The notes under the pieces are model-generated. The model worked only from the letters and a program-made list of their open reading frames with translations, did not search any database and was not told the DNA's origin. Below, piece after piece: positions 36,715 to 45,661 of a stretch of 48,512 nucleotides of DNA (positions are counted from its first letter, which is position 1; each line of letters begins with the position of its first letter). The position numbers and the translations under genes are program-made. Location of the stretch: NCBI GenBank assembly GCA_028287305.1, contig JAQBPX010000003.1, positions 1 through 48,512 of the forward strand, in the 5' to 3' direction. The stretch comes from Gemmatimonadota bacterium. Lineage in GTDB: Bacteria > Gemmatimonadota > Gemmatimonadetes > Gemmatimonadales > Gemmatimonadaceae.

Positions 36715-36948
36715 GGACGGTGGCCTCTGAGCCACGTGTTGAAGGATCTATTAAGGGCGGCGCGAGGGCCGCATTGCAACAGGCAAAACGGGTGGCGCAG
36801 GGTGCGCGTCACCGACGCTCCGAGACAATGGAACGCGCTGCAAAATACCGGCCGGAAATGATTCCGCCAGCCCCGGTTTGGTTGACACTCCTTCTACCCC
36901 CCGCTATACTCAACGTTTCCTGGCGACTCGCGTAACTCGTGTCGTTCT
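36715..36948. other. Intergenic region between sigma gene and tRNA array
   Basis: Holds the tRNA-array promoter on the plus strand (36882-36910). On the minus strand, TTGCAA about 20 bases before TAATAG is the only promoter-like pair seen ahead of the sigma gene, with poor spacing. Confidence 0.4.
36882..36910 (+). promoter_or_regulatory. Strong sigma-70 promoter of the tRNA array
   Basis: TTGACA (36882-36887), 17-base spacer, TATACT (36905-36910); the first tRNA begins 38 bases after the -10. Confidence 0.9.
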
Positions 36949-37021
<73 letters not shown>

Positions 37022-37107
37022 CTGGCCGGGGTCATTTTTTTTTGCCCGGCAGTGAGGCGCCCCCGTCCGGCGACCGGTACCACGGTCGTTGGACGGCGGC
37101 AGAATGT

Positions 37108-37180
37108 GCGGGAATAGCTCAGTTGGTAGAGCACAACCTTGCCAAGGTTGGGGTCGCGGGTTCGAGTCCCGTTTCCCGCT
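37108..37180 (+). tRNA. tRNA-Gly (GCC)
   Basis: 73-base cloverleaf: acceptor GCGGGAA/TTCCCGC, anticodon arm CAACC-TTGCCAA-GGTTG with anticodon GCC, T-arm GCGGGTTCGAGTCCCGT, discriminator T. CCA is not encoded. Second gene of the array. Confidence 0.97.
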
Positions 37181-37257
37181 CTGTTCGGTGCCCGGCCCTT
37201 GCCGGCGCTGCAGGATGAATGGCCGAGCCCCAGCGTGGGTTCCGGCGTCGTGGGACC

Positions 37258-37331
37258 GGGCGGTTAGCTCAGTTGGTTAGAGCGCCACGTTGACATCGTG
37301 GAGGTCACAAGTTCGAGTCTTGTACCGCTCA
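37258..37331 (+). tRNA. tRNA-Val (GAC)
   Basis: 74-base cloverleaf: acceptor GGGCGGT/ACCGCTC (one G-T), anticodon arm CCACG-TTGACAT-CGTGG with anticodon GAC, T-arm ACAAGTTCGAGTCTTGT, discriminator A. CCA is not encoded. Confidence 0.97.
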
Positions 37332-37335
37332 TCGG

Positions 37336-37363
37336 GCTCCGTGAGAACGGAGCTTTCTTTTTT
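37336..37363 (+). terminator. Intrinsic terminator after tRNA-Val
   Basis: Stem GCTCCGT/ACGGAGC (37336-37342, 37347-37353), loop GAGA, then TTTCTTTTTT. It suggests that the Ala-Gly-Val transcript ends here and the Arg and Pro tRNAs have their own start. Confidence 0.85.
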
Positions 37364-37422
37364 GTCCCGCGCGACAATTGATTTCCACCGCCGCGCCGGA
37401 TATTTTGTGAGTCTGGACCTAA

Positions 37423-37496
37423 GCGCTCGTAGCTCAATTGGATAGAGCATCTGACTACGGATCAGAAGGTTAGGGGTTCGAGTCCCTTCGGGCGCA
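37423..37496 (+). tRNA. tRNA-Arg (ACG)
   Basis: 74-base cloverleaf: acceptor GCGCTCG/CGGGCGC, anticodon arm TCTGA-CTACGGA-TCAGA with anticodon ACG (A34 expected to be inosine after TadA editing), T-arm AGGGGTTCGAGTCCCTT, discriminator A. CCA is not encoded. Confidence 0.97.
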
Positions 37497-37549
37497 CTTC
37501 GGCAGCACGGCACACGCAAGCAGCAGGTGAACGGAAGCACAAAATCCGG

Positions 37550-37626
37550 CGGGGCGTAGCGTAGCCCGGTAGCGCGCCTGCTTCGGGAGCAGGAGGTCGC
37601 TGGTTCAAATCCAGTCGCCCCGACCA
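37550..37626 (+). tRNA. tRNA-Pro (CGG), CCA encoded
   Basis: 77 bases: acceptor CGGGGCG/CGCCCCG, anticodon arm CCTGC-TTCGGGA-GCAGG with anticodon CGG, T-arm GCTGGTTCAAATCCAGT, discriminator A followed by CCA in the DNA. It is the only tRNA of the window with an encoded CCA. Confidence 0.96.
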
Positions 37627-37630
37627 CATT

Positions 37631-37664
37631 CGAAGGCCCCTCGGCTCGCGCCGCGGGGCCTTCG
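37631..37664. terminator. Hairpin between tRNA-Pro and the PRC-barrel gene
   Basis: 10-bp perfect stem CGAAGGCCCC/GGGGCCTTCG with a 14-base loop that can itself pair. No strong T-run on either side. It could end both the tRNA array and the convergent minus-strand gene. Confidence 0.6.
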
Positions 37665-37698
37665 TCATTCCTGCCGTCATTCCTGCCCTCCCATCGCC

Positions 37699-38064
37699 TC
37701 ACCTGCGGGCGAACGCCGCCGCCACGGCCCGCTCCTCCGCCTCCGAGGGTACCTCCCCCTCGCGCCTGGGGAGCTCCCAGAGCCCCGCGGCCCGCAGCAT
37801 GGGCACTCGCACCGCATCCATCCGCGGATCGAGGTCCACGGCCGCCACGGGCACCAGCACGTGCTCCCCGTTCGTGTCCGCCGTGCCCGGCACCCCGAGC
37901 ATCACGTCCAGGTAGCGCGCCGTCATCGCGGCCGTGTCCACCAGCAGGTCCACCACGCTGCCGGCGGCCACGCCATCGGCTCCCACCAGCGTCCAACCAC
38001 GCACGTCATGGTCGCCCTCCGCCACATCGTGACCCTTGAGCGAACTCATGCGCTGAAGCGTCAT
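37699..38064 (-). CDS. PRC-barrel domain protein
   Basis: 121 residues. A PRC-barrel domain spans ~20-105: DVRGWTLVGADGVAAGSVVDLLVDTAAMTARYLDV, then HVLVPVAAVDLDPRMDAVRV. PRC-barrels mediate protein or RNA contacts in photosynthetic reaction centre H subunits and RimM, and are often found in stress-related small proteins. No membrane segment. The start overlaps the stop of the upstream gene by four bases, so the two are translationally coupled. Confidence 0.82.
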   Translation of the reverse strand: MTLQRMSSLKGHDVAEGDHDVRGWTLVGADGVAAGSVVDLLVDTAAMTARYLDVMLGVPGTADTNGEHVLVPVAAVDLDPRMDAVRVPMLRAAGLWELPRREGEVPSEAEERAVAAAFARR

Positions 38065-38702
38065 GCGCCCCCCGCCATGGCCTCGAGCGCCACGCGGCTC
38101 GCCTGGAGGAACGTCAGCAACGACGCGCGCTGCTCGAACACCGTGGGACCACCCTTCACCTTCTCGGCGGCCCGGCGCGCCAGTGCCACCGCGTTCGCCA
38201 CGCGCGCCCCCGTCTTCGGCGATTGCTCGAGCGCCGCCGCCGCGGCGAGCGATGCCGACTGGGCCATGTCGGCATAGCCCTCCTTCGACGTCGCCGTCTC
38301 GCGCAGCGAGGTGGCCTGGGCGCGCACGTTCCGCAGCTGGGCCGAGCTCTCGGGAACGAGCGCCGTTTGCGCGATGGCGTTCGCCAGCCGCTGCAGCGCG
38401 CCCGATGCATAGCGACGGGACGAGGGCTCGTCCACCATGGCCGATGCGCGATCCACGTACGACGCGAAGGCCGCCACGGCACTCGCGTCCGGCGCGTCGA
38501 GCAGCGTGTCGGCGCGCGCGCGCGCCACCTGCGATGGGGCGACGATCGGGGCGGTGTGCAACAGCTCCTCTCCCACGTCGCCCGCGGAGGCGCTCTCGCG
38601 ATGTGCCGACGGCAGCGCGAGCCAGACGAGGGGCGCCATCAGGAGCAGGAACCAGGGCCAGGCGTGACGACGCCGGCGACGAACGATGTGAATCTCGGCC
38701 AC
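38061..38702 (-). CDS. Single-pass membrane protein, helical periplasmic domain, unknown
   Basis: 213 residues: a basic cytoplasmic start (MAEIHIVRRRRRHAWPWF), one TM helix (~17-32, LLLMAPLVWLALP), then an almost wholly helical Ala-rich domain (SAVAAFASYVDRASAM, GALQRLANAIAQTAL, AALEQSPKTGARVANAVALARRA). No Cys and no recognisable family. Coupled to the PRC-barrel gene by ATGA overlap; both are convergent to the tRNA array. Confidence 0.7.
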   Translation of the reverse strand: MAEIHIVRRRRRHAWPWFLLLMAPLVWLALPSAHRESASAGDVGEELLHTAPIVAPSQVARARADTLLDAPDASAVAAFASYVDRASAMVDEPSSRRYASGALQRLANAIAQTALVPESSAQLRNVRAQATSLRETATSKEGYADMAQSASLAAAAALEQSPKTGARVANAVALARRAAEKVKGGPTVFEQRASLLTFLQASRVALEAMAGGA

Positions 38703-38783
38703 GAATTCTCTCCTCGGTTCACCGGAGAGAGGGGCAAGTAGCGGACCGGAGCGCAGCGTGCCTGACGCGCGCCGGGAGCTCTC

Positions 38784-40631
38784 CTAGCGCATTCCGAGCG
38801 CCGCCATCCACCCTGCCAGTCCCGGCCACGATGGCGCGAGCTGCGCCAGCCGGGCCGCCGTGGCGCGCGCGTTGTCGATGTCCTTCGTGAGCGCGTAGGA
38901 GAGCGAGAGGCTGTAGAGCGCGCCCGCGTCACTGGGTCGATCCTGCACGACGCGCTTCAGCCACGGAATCGCGCGCGGATAGTCCTTCTGCTTGAGCGCG
39001 GCACTCGCAATCGCATTCGCGAGCTCCGAGGACGGCTCCAGTGCGTACGCGCGGGCGAACGCGCTGTCTGCGGCCGCCAGCCGCCCAAGCGCCTGCAGCG
39101 TGCGACCGAGGCCCACCCATGCCACCGGCGCGCCCGGAAGGTCGCGCGCGAGCCCGCGGTATTCGGCGAGCGCGGAGTCCGGGTGCGCGTCGCGCTCCAT
39201 GCGCTGCGCCAGCTGCAGCTTGGCGGACTCCCACGACATGCCGCCGCGGGACACGAGCAGCGCGAGGCTGTCCGCGTCACCCACAGGGAGATAGCTGCCT
39301 CGGTAATCCGCCTGCGCGTTCGCGGGCACGAAGGGCCAGCGCGTGGTGATCGTCTGCACGGTGTGGTGCACGATGCGCTCGTCGAAGGCGCTGATCTCCA
39401 TCCCCTGCTCGTAGCTCGCCCACGGGCGCAGCCGCTCCGGGTGCGCCTCACCGCGCAGCAGCTTCGACGCGAGCATCGCCTCCACGAAACCCTGGGCGAT
39501 GAGCGCGGTGCCGTGCTGCGTGGGATGCACGTGCTCGAGGAAGAGCGACGCACCCGGCGATCCCGCCGGCGACGCCGCCGCGAACCGTTCCGCCACAGGC
39601 ACGTACACCGAACCCGTGGCCTTCGCGACCCGCTGCGCGACGCTCACGAACTCCGACGGCGCGCGAAAGCGGATGACGTCGAGGTCGCGGGCCTTCGCGA
39701 ATCCGGCGCGGGCAGCGGCCGAGTCGCCCCGCGTCCATTGCGACTGCGCATTGGCATACTCGGCGTTCGCGCCGCCTGCCGCCGCGTTCGTTGCCGCGCT
39801 GAAGGGCGCGCGATCCCGTTCGTTGCTCGCGGGGCTCGCCACGAACACCGCGATGCCCGCCGCGCGCAGCCGCGTCACGAGCGCGGTGAGGTTGCCCTCG
39901 AACTGCGAGACGCCGGCGCGATATGCGTCGCCCTGGAGCGTGATGTCCTGGTCGCGGGCCACGGTTTCCATGAAGCTCGCCGTGGCCGCCTGGCCGCTGG
40001 GGGCGCCGGCCACGCGGCGCCGCACCGACACGATCGCGTTGCGCATCGCGAGCACGAGCCGCAGGCGCTGCAGGCCGAGGTACATGCGGATGAGCACAGG
40101 CGAGGAGCCGAGCTGCACGGTGGAGCCTACGGCGAGCGCGCCGTAGTACTCGTTGTGCCCCGCGTAGATGAGCACCGCGTCGGGATGCTGCGCGATCACC
40201 TCGCGCGACTCGTCGAGCATCGCGTACGAGCTGGTGGCCGGGATGCCGAGGTTCACGACCTCCACGGAATCCGCGGGATATGCGTCGCGGAGCGCATCGC
40301 GAACCAGCCGCGGGAAGGCGCCGTTGCGCGGCCACGGAAAGCCGGCGGTGGAGGACTCGCCCATCGCGAAGACGCGAAGCGAGTGGCTCGCGCGCGTCGC
40401 GGCGAATGCGTCGGGCACCGGTGCGGGGGGCGAGGATTCCGCAGGAAACCAGCGGCGCGCCACGCGCGGATTCGCGATGAGCATCGTGCCGTCGCCGCCC
40501 GGCACCGGAACGAACAGGGGCATGGCCCCGCCCTTCCACGCGAGGCGCAATGCGCCCTCCGCCGCCGCGAGCAACAGCAGCGGCGCGAGCAGCGTGATGC
40601 CGAGGAAGAGCCGTGCGCGCCCCCGCTCCAC
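38784..40631 (-). CDS. SGNH/GDSL-type hydrolase with C-terminal TPR repeats
   Basis: 615 residues from a GTG two bases after the DUF5989 gene stop. An N-terminal TM helix (~8-27) anchors it. The SGNH fold begins with VFAMGESSTAG (nucleophile Ser93 or Ser94), continues with VEVVNLGIPATSSYAML and block III GHNEYYGALAVG, and ends with EHVHPTQHG holding the catalytic His. The last ~150 residues are TPR repeats (WVGLGRTLQALGRLAAADSAFARAYALEP). Such proteins are likely acyl or acetyl esterases or transferases acting on glycans or lipids in the periplasm. It belongs to the carbamoyltransferase-SxtJ-DUF5989 set. Confidence 0.85.
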   Translation of the reverse strand: MERGRARLFLGITLLAPLLLLAAAEGALRLAWKGGAMPLFVPVPGGDGTMLIANPRVARRWFPAESSPPAPVPDAFAATRASHSLRVFAMGESSTAGFPWPRNGAFPRLVRDALRDAYPADSVEVVNLGIPATSSYAMLDESREVIAQHPDAVLIYAGHNEYYGALAVGSTVQLGSSPVLIRMYLGLQRLRLVLAMRNAIVSVRRRVAGAPSGQAATASFMETVARDQDITLQGDAYRAGVSQFEGNLTALVTRLRAAGIAVFVASPASNERDRAPFSAATNAAAGGANAEYANAQSQWTRGDSAAARAGFAKARDLDVIRFRAPSEFVSVAQRVAKATGSVYVPVAERFAAASPAGSPGASLFLEHVHPTQHGTALIAQGFVEAMLASKLLRGEAHPERLRPWASYEQGMEISAFDERIVHHTVQTITTRWPFVPANAQADYRGSYLPVGDADSLALLVSRGGMSWESAKLQLAQRMERDAHPDSALAEYRGLARDLPGAPVAWVGLGRTLQALGRLAAADSAFARAYALEPSSELANAIASAALKQKDYPRAIPWLKRVVQDRPSDAGALYSLSLSYALTKDIDNARATAARLAQLAPSWPGLAGWMAALGMR

Positions 40632-40633
40632 GA

Positions 40634-40786
40634 TCAGAACAGCGTGTAGATGAACGGCGCGAGCGCGGAGCCCTGCGCGAGCACCAGCAGCGCGCCCACG
40701 AGCACCAGCACCACGACGAGGGGAAGCAGCCAGAGCTTCTTCCTCACGCGCATGTACATCCAGAGTTCACGGAGCAGGCTGGTCAC
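40634..40786 (-). CDS. DUF5989-type small membrane protein
   Basis: 50 residues from GTG 40786: MTSLLRELWMYMRVRKKLWL, then a hydrophobic helix LLPLVVVLVLVGALLVLAQG and SALAPFIYTLF. Cytoplasmic amphipathic start, basic RKK, one TM helix. This tiny protein typically accompanies SxtJ and carbamoyltransferase genes, as here, and its role is unknown. Neighbours: SxtJ-type gene 22 bases upstream and the SGNH gene two bases downstream. Confidence 0.88.
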   Translation of the reverse strand: MTSLLRELWMYMRVRKKLWLLPLVVVLVLVGALLVLAQGSALAPFIYTLF

Positions 40787-40808
40787 GTCGGCAGGGCGGG
40801 CTGCAGGG

Positions 40809-41219
40809 TCAGAACTGTCGTTCGAGGGAGCGTCGCGCGTCCTCGGCGTCCACTGCGGGGCGCTTCACCCAGTACGACTTCGCACCACGGTCTCGCGCGA
40901 TCGGGCTGCGCGACACGGTGCGACGGATCCAGCCGAGCGGCGTGAGGAGCAGGAACCAGGTGATGCCAAGAAATATCGGCGTCGTGACGCGGGAAAGCAG
41001 CTTCCCGAATGCCATCCACGCCCGCTCGACCGGACCCAGTTGCCCTGGTACCAGCAACGCACCGAGCACGAGCAGGGTGCCGATCGCGCCGGTCACCATC
41101 GCCGTGCGGAGCCGGCCCCGCCACGAGGCGAGCAGGGCGAGCGCCAGGAAGGCGCCTCCCACGGTGAGGCCGAACCGCCGACCCGCGGCGCTCAGTCGAG
41201 CGCGTTCGGTCGCGTCCAT
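40809..41219 (-). CDS. SxtJ-family membrane protein
   Basis: 136 residues from the ATG at 41219, overlapping the carbamoyltransferase 3' end by 28 bases. Three hydrophobic segments (LTVGGAFLALALLASW, MVTGAIGTLLVLGALLVPG, TTPIFLGITWFLLLTPLGWI) and a C-terminal charged tail. SxtJ proteins are named after the saxitoxin cluster and occur beside NodU/CmcH-type carbamoyltransferases; function unknown. A membrane partner for the carbamoylated product or its export is plausible. Confidence 0.85.
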   Translation of the reverse strand: MDATERARLSAAGRRFGLTVGGAFLALALLASWRGRLRTAMVTGAIGTLLVLGALLVPGQLGPVERAWMAFGKLLSRVTTPIFLGITWFLLLTPLGWIRRTVSRSPIARDRGAKSYWVKRPAVDAEDARRSLERQF

Positions 41220-43009
41220 CGCTGCGGATCTCCGGCGGAGGGTTGCTCGCCCCTGGCGAGAATGAAGGGCGGAAGCACCAGGTAGTCGATGCCGGTTCGC
41301 ATGAAGCACTCGTACGCGTCGGAGGGAGTGCAGACGATCGGCTCTCCGCGCACGTTGAACGATGTGTTGACGAGCACGGGGCAGCCCGTGCGGCGCTCGA
41401 ACGCCGAGAGCAGCGCATGGAAGCGTGGCGCGCGCGAGGCACTTACAGTCTGGAGCCGTGCGGAATAGTCGAGGTGCGTCACGGCCGGAATATCGGAGCG
41501 CGCCTCGTTGAGGCGCTCGATGCCCCATGCGCCGGCATCGCGCGGCGACTCGGCAAGGCGGCGCTCCTCACGCACGGGGGCGACCACCAGCATGTACGGC
41601 GACTCCCCCTCGTGCTCGAACCAGTCGGCGGCTCGCTCCTCGAGCACGCTCGGCGCAAAGGGACGAAAGCCCTCGCGAAACTTGATCTTGAGGTTGAGCC
41701 TCGCCTGCATGGACTGGTCGCGCGGGTCGGCCAGGATGCTTCGCGCACCGAGCGCGCGCGGGCCGAACTCCATTCGGCCGTCGCACCACCCCACCACCTG
41801 TCCATCGGCGAGCAACGCCGACACGCGATCGGGGAGCTCGTCGAGGGGCATGCGCTCGTAACTCGCGCCATACGCGTCGAGCTGTCGCTGGATCTCATCC
41901 GCGTCGAACTCCGGACCCAGGTAAGCGCCGCGCATCGCGTCGGCGGGATCGGCTACGCGCGGCTCGCGACACCATCGATGCCACGCGAGGAACGCAGCGC
42001 CGAGCGCGCCGCCTGCGTCACCCGCTGCGGGCTGGATCCAGACGTTCTCGAAGGGTCCCTCGCGGATCACCCGACCGTTCGCGACCGCATTCAGCGCCAC
42101 GCCACCCGCCATGCAGAGCGAGTCGAGCCCGGTCTCGCGATGCGCGGTGCGAGCCATGCGCAGCACCACTTCCTCGCAGACGTCCTGCACCGACCGCGCG
42201 AGGTCCATCTCCCGCTGCGTGAGGGGAGACTCGGGGGCGCGGGGCGGTCCGCCGAAGAGCGCGGAGAACGCGTCGTTCGTCATCGTCAGCCCGGCCAGGT
42301 AGTTGAAGTAGCGCTGGTCGAGCGTGAAGGAGCCATCGTCGCGCAGGTCCATCAGGTGCTCGAGGATCGCCCCGGCGTAGCTGGGCGACCCGTAGGGAGC
42401 GAGCCCCATGAGCTTGTACTCACCGGAGTTAACGCGGAAGCCGGCGTGGTAGGTGAACGCCGAGTAGAGCAGGCCGAGCGAGTCCGGAAAGCGCAGCTCG
42501 TGCGTGAGGGTGAGCGCCGACCCCCGTCCCTCCCCGATGGTGGCGGTGGCCCACTCGCCCACGCCGTCCACCGTGAGGATCGCCGCATCGGTGAACGGCG
42601 ACGGAAAGAATGCGCTCGCCGCGTGCGCCTCGTGGTGCTCGCAGAAGAGCAGCGTGCCGGCATGGCCACCCAGCGCCTCGCGCAGGTGCTGCTCGGTGAA
42701 CAGGCGGTCCTTCATCCAGAGGGGAGCGGACTGGCGAAAGGCGCCGAAGCCCGAGGGCGCGGTCGCGATCCAGCTCTCGAGCAGCCGGTCGAACTTCAGG
42801 AGGGGCTTGTCGTAGAAGGCGACGACGTCGACGTCGCGCACCGTGATGCCGGCCTCGCGCAGGCAGAAGTCCACGGCCTGCCGGGGGAATCCCTCGTCGC
42901 CCTTCACGCGGCTGAAGCGTTCCTCCTGGGCCGCGGCGACGATGGAACCGTCGCGGAGGAGGCAGGCGGCGCTGTCGTGGTAGTAGGCTGAGATGCCGAG
43001 GATGTGCAC
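41192..43009 (-). CDS. NodU/TobZ-type O-carbamoyltransferase
   Basis: 605 residues from GTG 43009 (VHILGISAYYHDSAAC); a longer frame would run through the tRNA-Arg gene and is rejected. The N-terminal Kae1-like domain has the metal-binding HHEAHAASAFFPSPF, DGVGEWATATIGEG and SGEYKLMGLAPYG; GGVALNAVANGRV is the C-terminal part of that domain. The second domain carries VGWCDGRMEFGPRALGARSIL and NTSFNVRGEPIV. The enzyme forms carbamoyl-adenylate from carbamoyl phosphate and ATP and transfers the carbamoyl group to a hydroxyl. The acceptor is unknown; the membrane and SGNH partners suggest an envelope glycan or lipid. Confidence 0.93.
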   Translation of the reverse strand: MHILGISAYYHDSAACLLRDGSIVAAAQEERFSRVKGDEGFPRQAVDFCLREAGITVRDVDVVAFYDKPLLKFDRLLESWIATAPSGFGAFRQSAPLWMKDRLFTEQHLREALGGHAGTLLFCEHHEAHAASAFFPSPFTDAAILTVDGVGEWATATIGEGRGSALTLTHELRFPDSLGLLYSAFTYHAGFRVNSGEYKLMGLAPYGSPSYAGAILEHLMDLRDDGSFTLDQRYFNYLAGLTMTNDAFSALFGGPPRAPESPLTQREMDLARSVQDVCEEVVLRMARTAHRETGLDSLCMAGGVALNAVANGRVIREGPFENVWIQPAAGDAGGALGAAFLAWHRWCREPRVADPADAMRGAYLGPEFDADEIQRQLDAYGASYERMPLDELPDRVSALLADGQVVGWCDGRMEFGPRALGARSILADPRDQSMQARLNLKIKFREGFRPFAPSVLEERAADWFEHEGESPYMLVVAPVREERRLAESPRDAGAWGIERLNEARSDIPAVTHLDYSARLQTVSASRAPRFHALLSAFERRTGCPVLVNTSFNVRGEPIVCTPSDAYECFMRTGIDYLVLPPFILARGEQPSAGDPQRWTRPNALD

Positions 43010-43067
43010 CGGCGAAATTGTAATGCGTGCGCGTGCCGGCCGCGCCTCTGGATGCGCGCCGGATGAT

Positions 43068-43096
43068 TTGCCCGGGGTTCGGGGCGCGGCTATATT
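43068..43096 (+). promoter_or_regulatory. Promoter of tRNA-Arg(CCG)
   Basis: TTGCCC (43068-43073), 17-base spacer, TATATT (43091-43096), 39 bases before the tRNA. Confidence 0.8.
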
Positions 43097-43135
43097 GCAG
43101 GGCGCAACGGAAGCCTGGTCGGCTTGCCGCGTACT

Positions 43136-43209
<74 letters not shown>

Positions 43210-43215
43210 CTGGTG

Positions 43216-43245
43216 AAAGGGTCGCCCCGAAAGGCGACCCTTTTT
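43216..43245 (+). terminator. Intrinsic terminator after tRNA-Arg(CCG)
   Basis: Stem of 11 pairs (43216-43226 and 43233-43243), 6-base loop, T-run 43241-43245. Confidence 0.9.
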
Positions 43246-43326
43246 GCATCTCCCGCGGGGCTGGAGCGCGAACGCGAGGCGCTGGCCCAGCCCTTGCCGA
43301 GCCCGTCAGGGTCCCTCCTCTCCGCC

Positions 43327-44277
43327 ATGCCTTCCCATCTCCGCTGGTCCAACCTCTCCAAGGGGCTGATTGCGCTCGCCGTGGTGACCGGCGCCGCGCT
43401 CGGCGTGCTCCTCTTCGCCCGCGTCGGCGCCCTGCATGGCAAGACCGTGCGGCTCTATGCGCTGGCGCCGGAGGCGCGTGGCGTCCTGAAAGGGACCGAG
43501 GTCTGGCTGGCCGGACAGAAGGCCGGCAAGGTGGCCGCCGTGCGCTTCGCCGCCCCCGCCTCCGACAGCAGCCCGCGCATCGTGATGGAGCTCGAGCTGC
43601 TCTCCAGCGCCATCTTCGCCGTGCGCAAGGATTCCTGGGCCCAGGTTCGGGCGGGGGGCTCGTTCATCGGCGCGCAGGTGGTGTACGTCAGCCCCGGCTC
43701 GAGTCGCGCGGCCGAGGTCCACTCGGGCGACACGCTGCCGGTTCGCCCCCAGGGCGACCTCGAGAACGTCGCGTCGGACCTCGCCGTTGCCACGCAGCAG
43801 CTGCCGGGAATCATCTCCGACGCGAAGACGGTGTTCACCGGCCTCAAGTCCGGGCAGGGCACCGCGGGTGCGTACCTCGCGAATGGCGATGGCGGACAGA
43901 TGCAGCAGCTCGGCGCGCGCATGGGAGCGCTGGCCGCGACGCTTCACGGCAACGGCACGGTGGGACGCGCGCTGTCGGGTGGCCTCGTCTCGCGCGCGAC
44001 GGCGGCGATGTCGCGCGCGGATTCGCTCAAGACCTTCGTGACGTCGGGGAAGTCGAGCCTGGGCCGATTCCAGCGCGACAGCACGCTGATGAACCAGGTG
44101 CAGGACGTACGCGACGAGCTCGCGATCGTCGGCGCGCTGCTGAACGAGCCACGCGGCACGGCGGGACGCATGACGCGCGACTCGACGATCATGCGACAGG
44201 TGCAGGGAGCGCGGGACGAGATGTCGAAGCTCTTCGCCGACCTGAAGCGCCATCCGCTGCGCTACATCGCCTTCTGA
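43327..44277 (+). CDS. MlaD-like MCE-domain protein
   Basis: 316 residues from the ATG at 43327; the longer frame overlaps the tRNA terminator. A TM helix (~12-30, [19 protein letters not shown]) is followed by an MCE domain (~38-115) with [24 protein letters not shown] and KVAAVRF, the beta-barrel that forms the periplasmic lipid tunnel in Mla-type transporters. The C-terminal half is helical with repeated [15 protein letters not shown] and [15 protein letters not shown] units. Likely works with the MlaF-type ATPase at 34346; no permease is in the window. Confidence 0.85.
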   Translation: MPSHLRWSNLSKGLIALAVVTGAALGVLLFARVGALHGKTVRLYALAPEARGVLKGTEVWLAGQKAGKVAAVRFAAPASDSSPRIVMELELLSSAIFAVRKDSWAQVRAGGSFIGAQVVYVSPGSSRAAEVHSGDTLPVRPQGDLENVASDLAVATQQLPGIISDAKTVFTGLKSGQGTAGAYLANGDGGQMQQLGARMGALAATLHGNGTVGRALSGGLVSRATAAMSRADSLKTFVTSGKSSLGRFQRDSTLMNQVQDVRDELAIVGALLNEPRGTAGRMTRDSTIMRQVQGARDEMSKLFADLKRHPLRYIAF

Positions 44278-44288
44278 GCGCCGCGCAC

Positions 44289-44318
44289 TTGACCCTCCGC
44301 GACCGCATCTCTTAGCTT
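44289..44318 (+). promoter_or_regulatory. Possible rho promoter
   Basis: TTGACC (44289-44294) and TAGCTT (44313-44318) with an 18-base spacer; the -35 is good, the -10 weak. Lies between the MCE gene and rho. Confidence 0.3.
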
Positions 44319-44410
44319 CGCATGAGACAGGGCCACCTCCCTTCCTCGCCCTCCTCCGCACGTCGCGCCCCGCCTGGCCGCGCCGCGTCGCCGACGCCGC
44401 CTCCCCGCCC

Positions 44411-45661
44411 GTGAACATCGCCGAACTCAAGCGCAAGTCGGCCGACGAGCTGCACCAGCTCGCGGGCGAGCTCTCCGTGATCGACGCGGCCGTGCTGCCC
44501 AGGCACGACCTGCTCTTTCGTATCGAGCAGCGCCTGCTGGACAACCAGGAGACGCTGGTGGGCGAGGGCGTGCTCGAGGTGCTGCCCGAGGGCTATGGCT
44601 TCCTGCGGAGCCAGGACTGGAACTACCTCTACAGCCCGGACGACATCTACGTCTCGCCCTCGCAGGTGAAGCGGTTCGACCTGCGCACGGGCGACACGGT
44701 AAGCGGGCAGGTGCGGCCGCCGAAGGAGTGGGAGCGCTACCTGGCGCTGCTGAAGGTGGAGCGCATCAACGGCGACGAGCCCGAGGCGGCCAAGCAGCGC
44801 GTCTCGTTCGACAACCTGCGGCCTCGCTATCCCGAGGGCCGGCTGCGCCTCGAGATGAAGGACGGCGACCTCGCTATGCGCGTGATGGACCTCATCGCGC
44901 CGATCGGCAAGGGACAGCGCGGGCTGATCGTGGCGCCGCCGCGCGCCGGCAAGACGATCCTGCTGCAGAAGATCGCGAACGCGATCATGGAGAACCATCC
45001 GGAGGTGCACCTCATCGTGCTGCTCATCGACGAGCGCCCGGAGGAGGTGACCGACATGGCGGCGAACGTGCGGGGCGAGGTGATCAGCTCCACCTTCGAC
45101 GAGGATCCCAACCGGCACATCCAGGTGTCGGAGATGGTGCTCGAGAAGTCGAAGCGCCTCGTCGAGAGCGGCAAGGACGTGGTGATCCTGCTCGACTCGA
45201 TCACCCGCCTGGCGCGCGCGAACAACACGGTGATCCCGCTCTCCGGCAAGATCATGAGCGGTGGCGTGGATGCGAAGGCACTCGAGCGCCCCAAGAAGTT
45301 CTTCGGCGCGGCGCGCAACATCCAGGATGGCGGCTCGCTGACGATCATCGGCACTGCGCTCGTGGAGACGGGCTCGCGCATGGACGAGCTGATCTTCGAG
45401 GAGTTCAAGGGCACCGGCAACATGGAACTGATCCTCGACCGCAAGATCGCCGACAAGCGCATCTTTCCCGCGATCGACATCAACCGGTCCGGCACCCGGA
45501 AGGAAGAGCTGCTCTTCTCGCAGGAGGAGCTCAATCGCGTGTACCTGCTGCGCCAGTTCCTCGGCGACATGCCGGCGCCGGAAGCCATCGAGTTCCTGCT
45601 CAAGCAGATGTCGCGCTCGAGGAACAACAAGGAGTTCTTCGTCCAGATGGCACAGGGGTGA
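44411..45661 (+). CDS. rho: Transcription termination factor Rho
   Basis: 416 residues from GTG 44411. N-terminal helical domain [21 protein letters not shown]-binding cold-shock domain with [17 protein letters not shown] and [16 protein letters not shown], RecA-type ATPase with Walker [16 protein letters not shown] near residue 180, [15 protein letters not shown], Walker [18 protein letters not shown]-loop [24 protein letters not shown] and R-loop [15 protein letters not shown]. Complete, without the large N-terminal insertions seen in Actinobacteria. Followed by ruvX with a four-base overlap (GTGA). Confidence 0.98.
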   Translation: MNIAELKRKSADELHQLAGELSVIDAAVLPRHDLLFRIEQRLLDNQETLVGEGVLEVLPEGYGFLRSQDWNYLYSPDDIYVSPSQVKRFDLRTGDTVSGQVRPPKEWERYLALLKVERINGDEPEAAKQRVSFDNLRPRYPEGRLRLEMKDGDLAMRVMDLIAPIGKGQRGLIVAPPRAGKTILLQKIANAIMENHPEVHLIVLLIDERPEEVTDMAANVRGEVISSTFDEDPNRHIQVSEMVLEKSKRLVESGKDVVILLDSITRLARANNTVIPLSGKIMSGGVDAKALERPKKFFGAARNIQDGGSLTIIGTALVETGSRMDELIFEEFKGTGNMELILDRKIADKRIFPAIDINRSGTRKEELLFSQEELNRVYLLRQFLGDMPAPEAIEFLLKQMSRSRNNKEFFVQMAQG

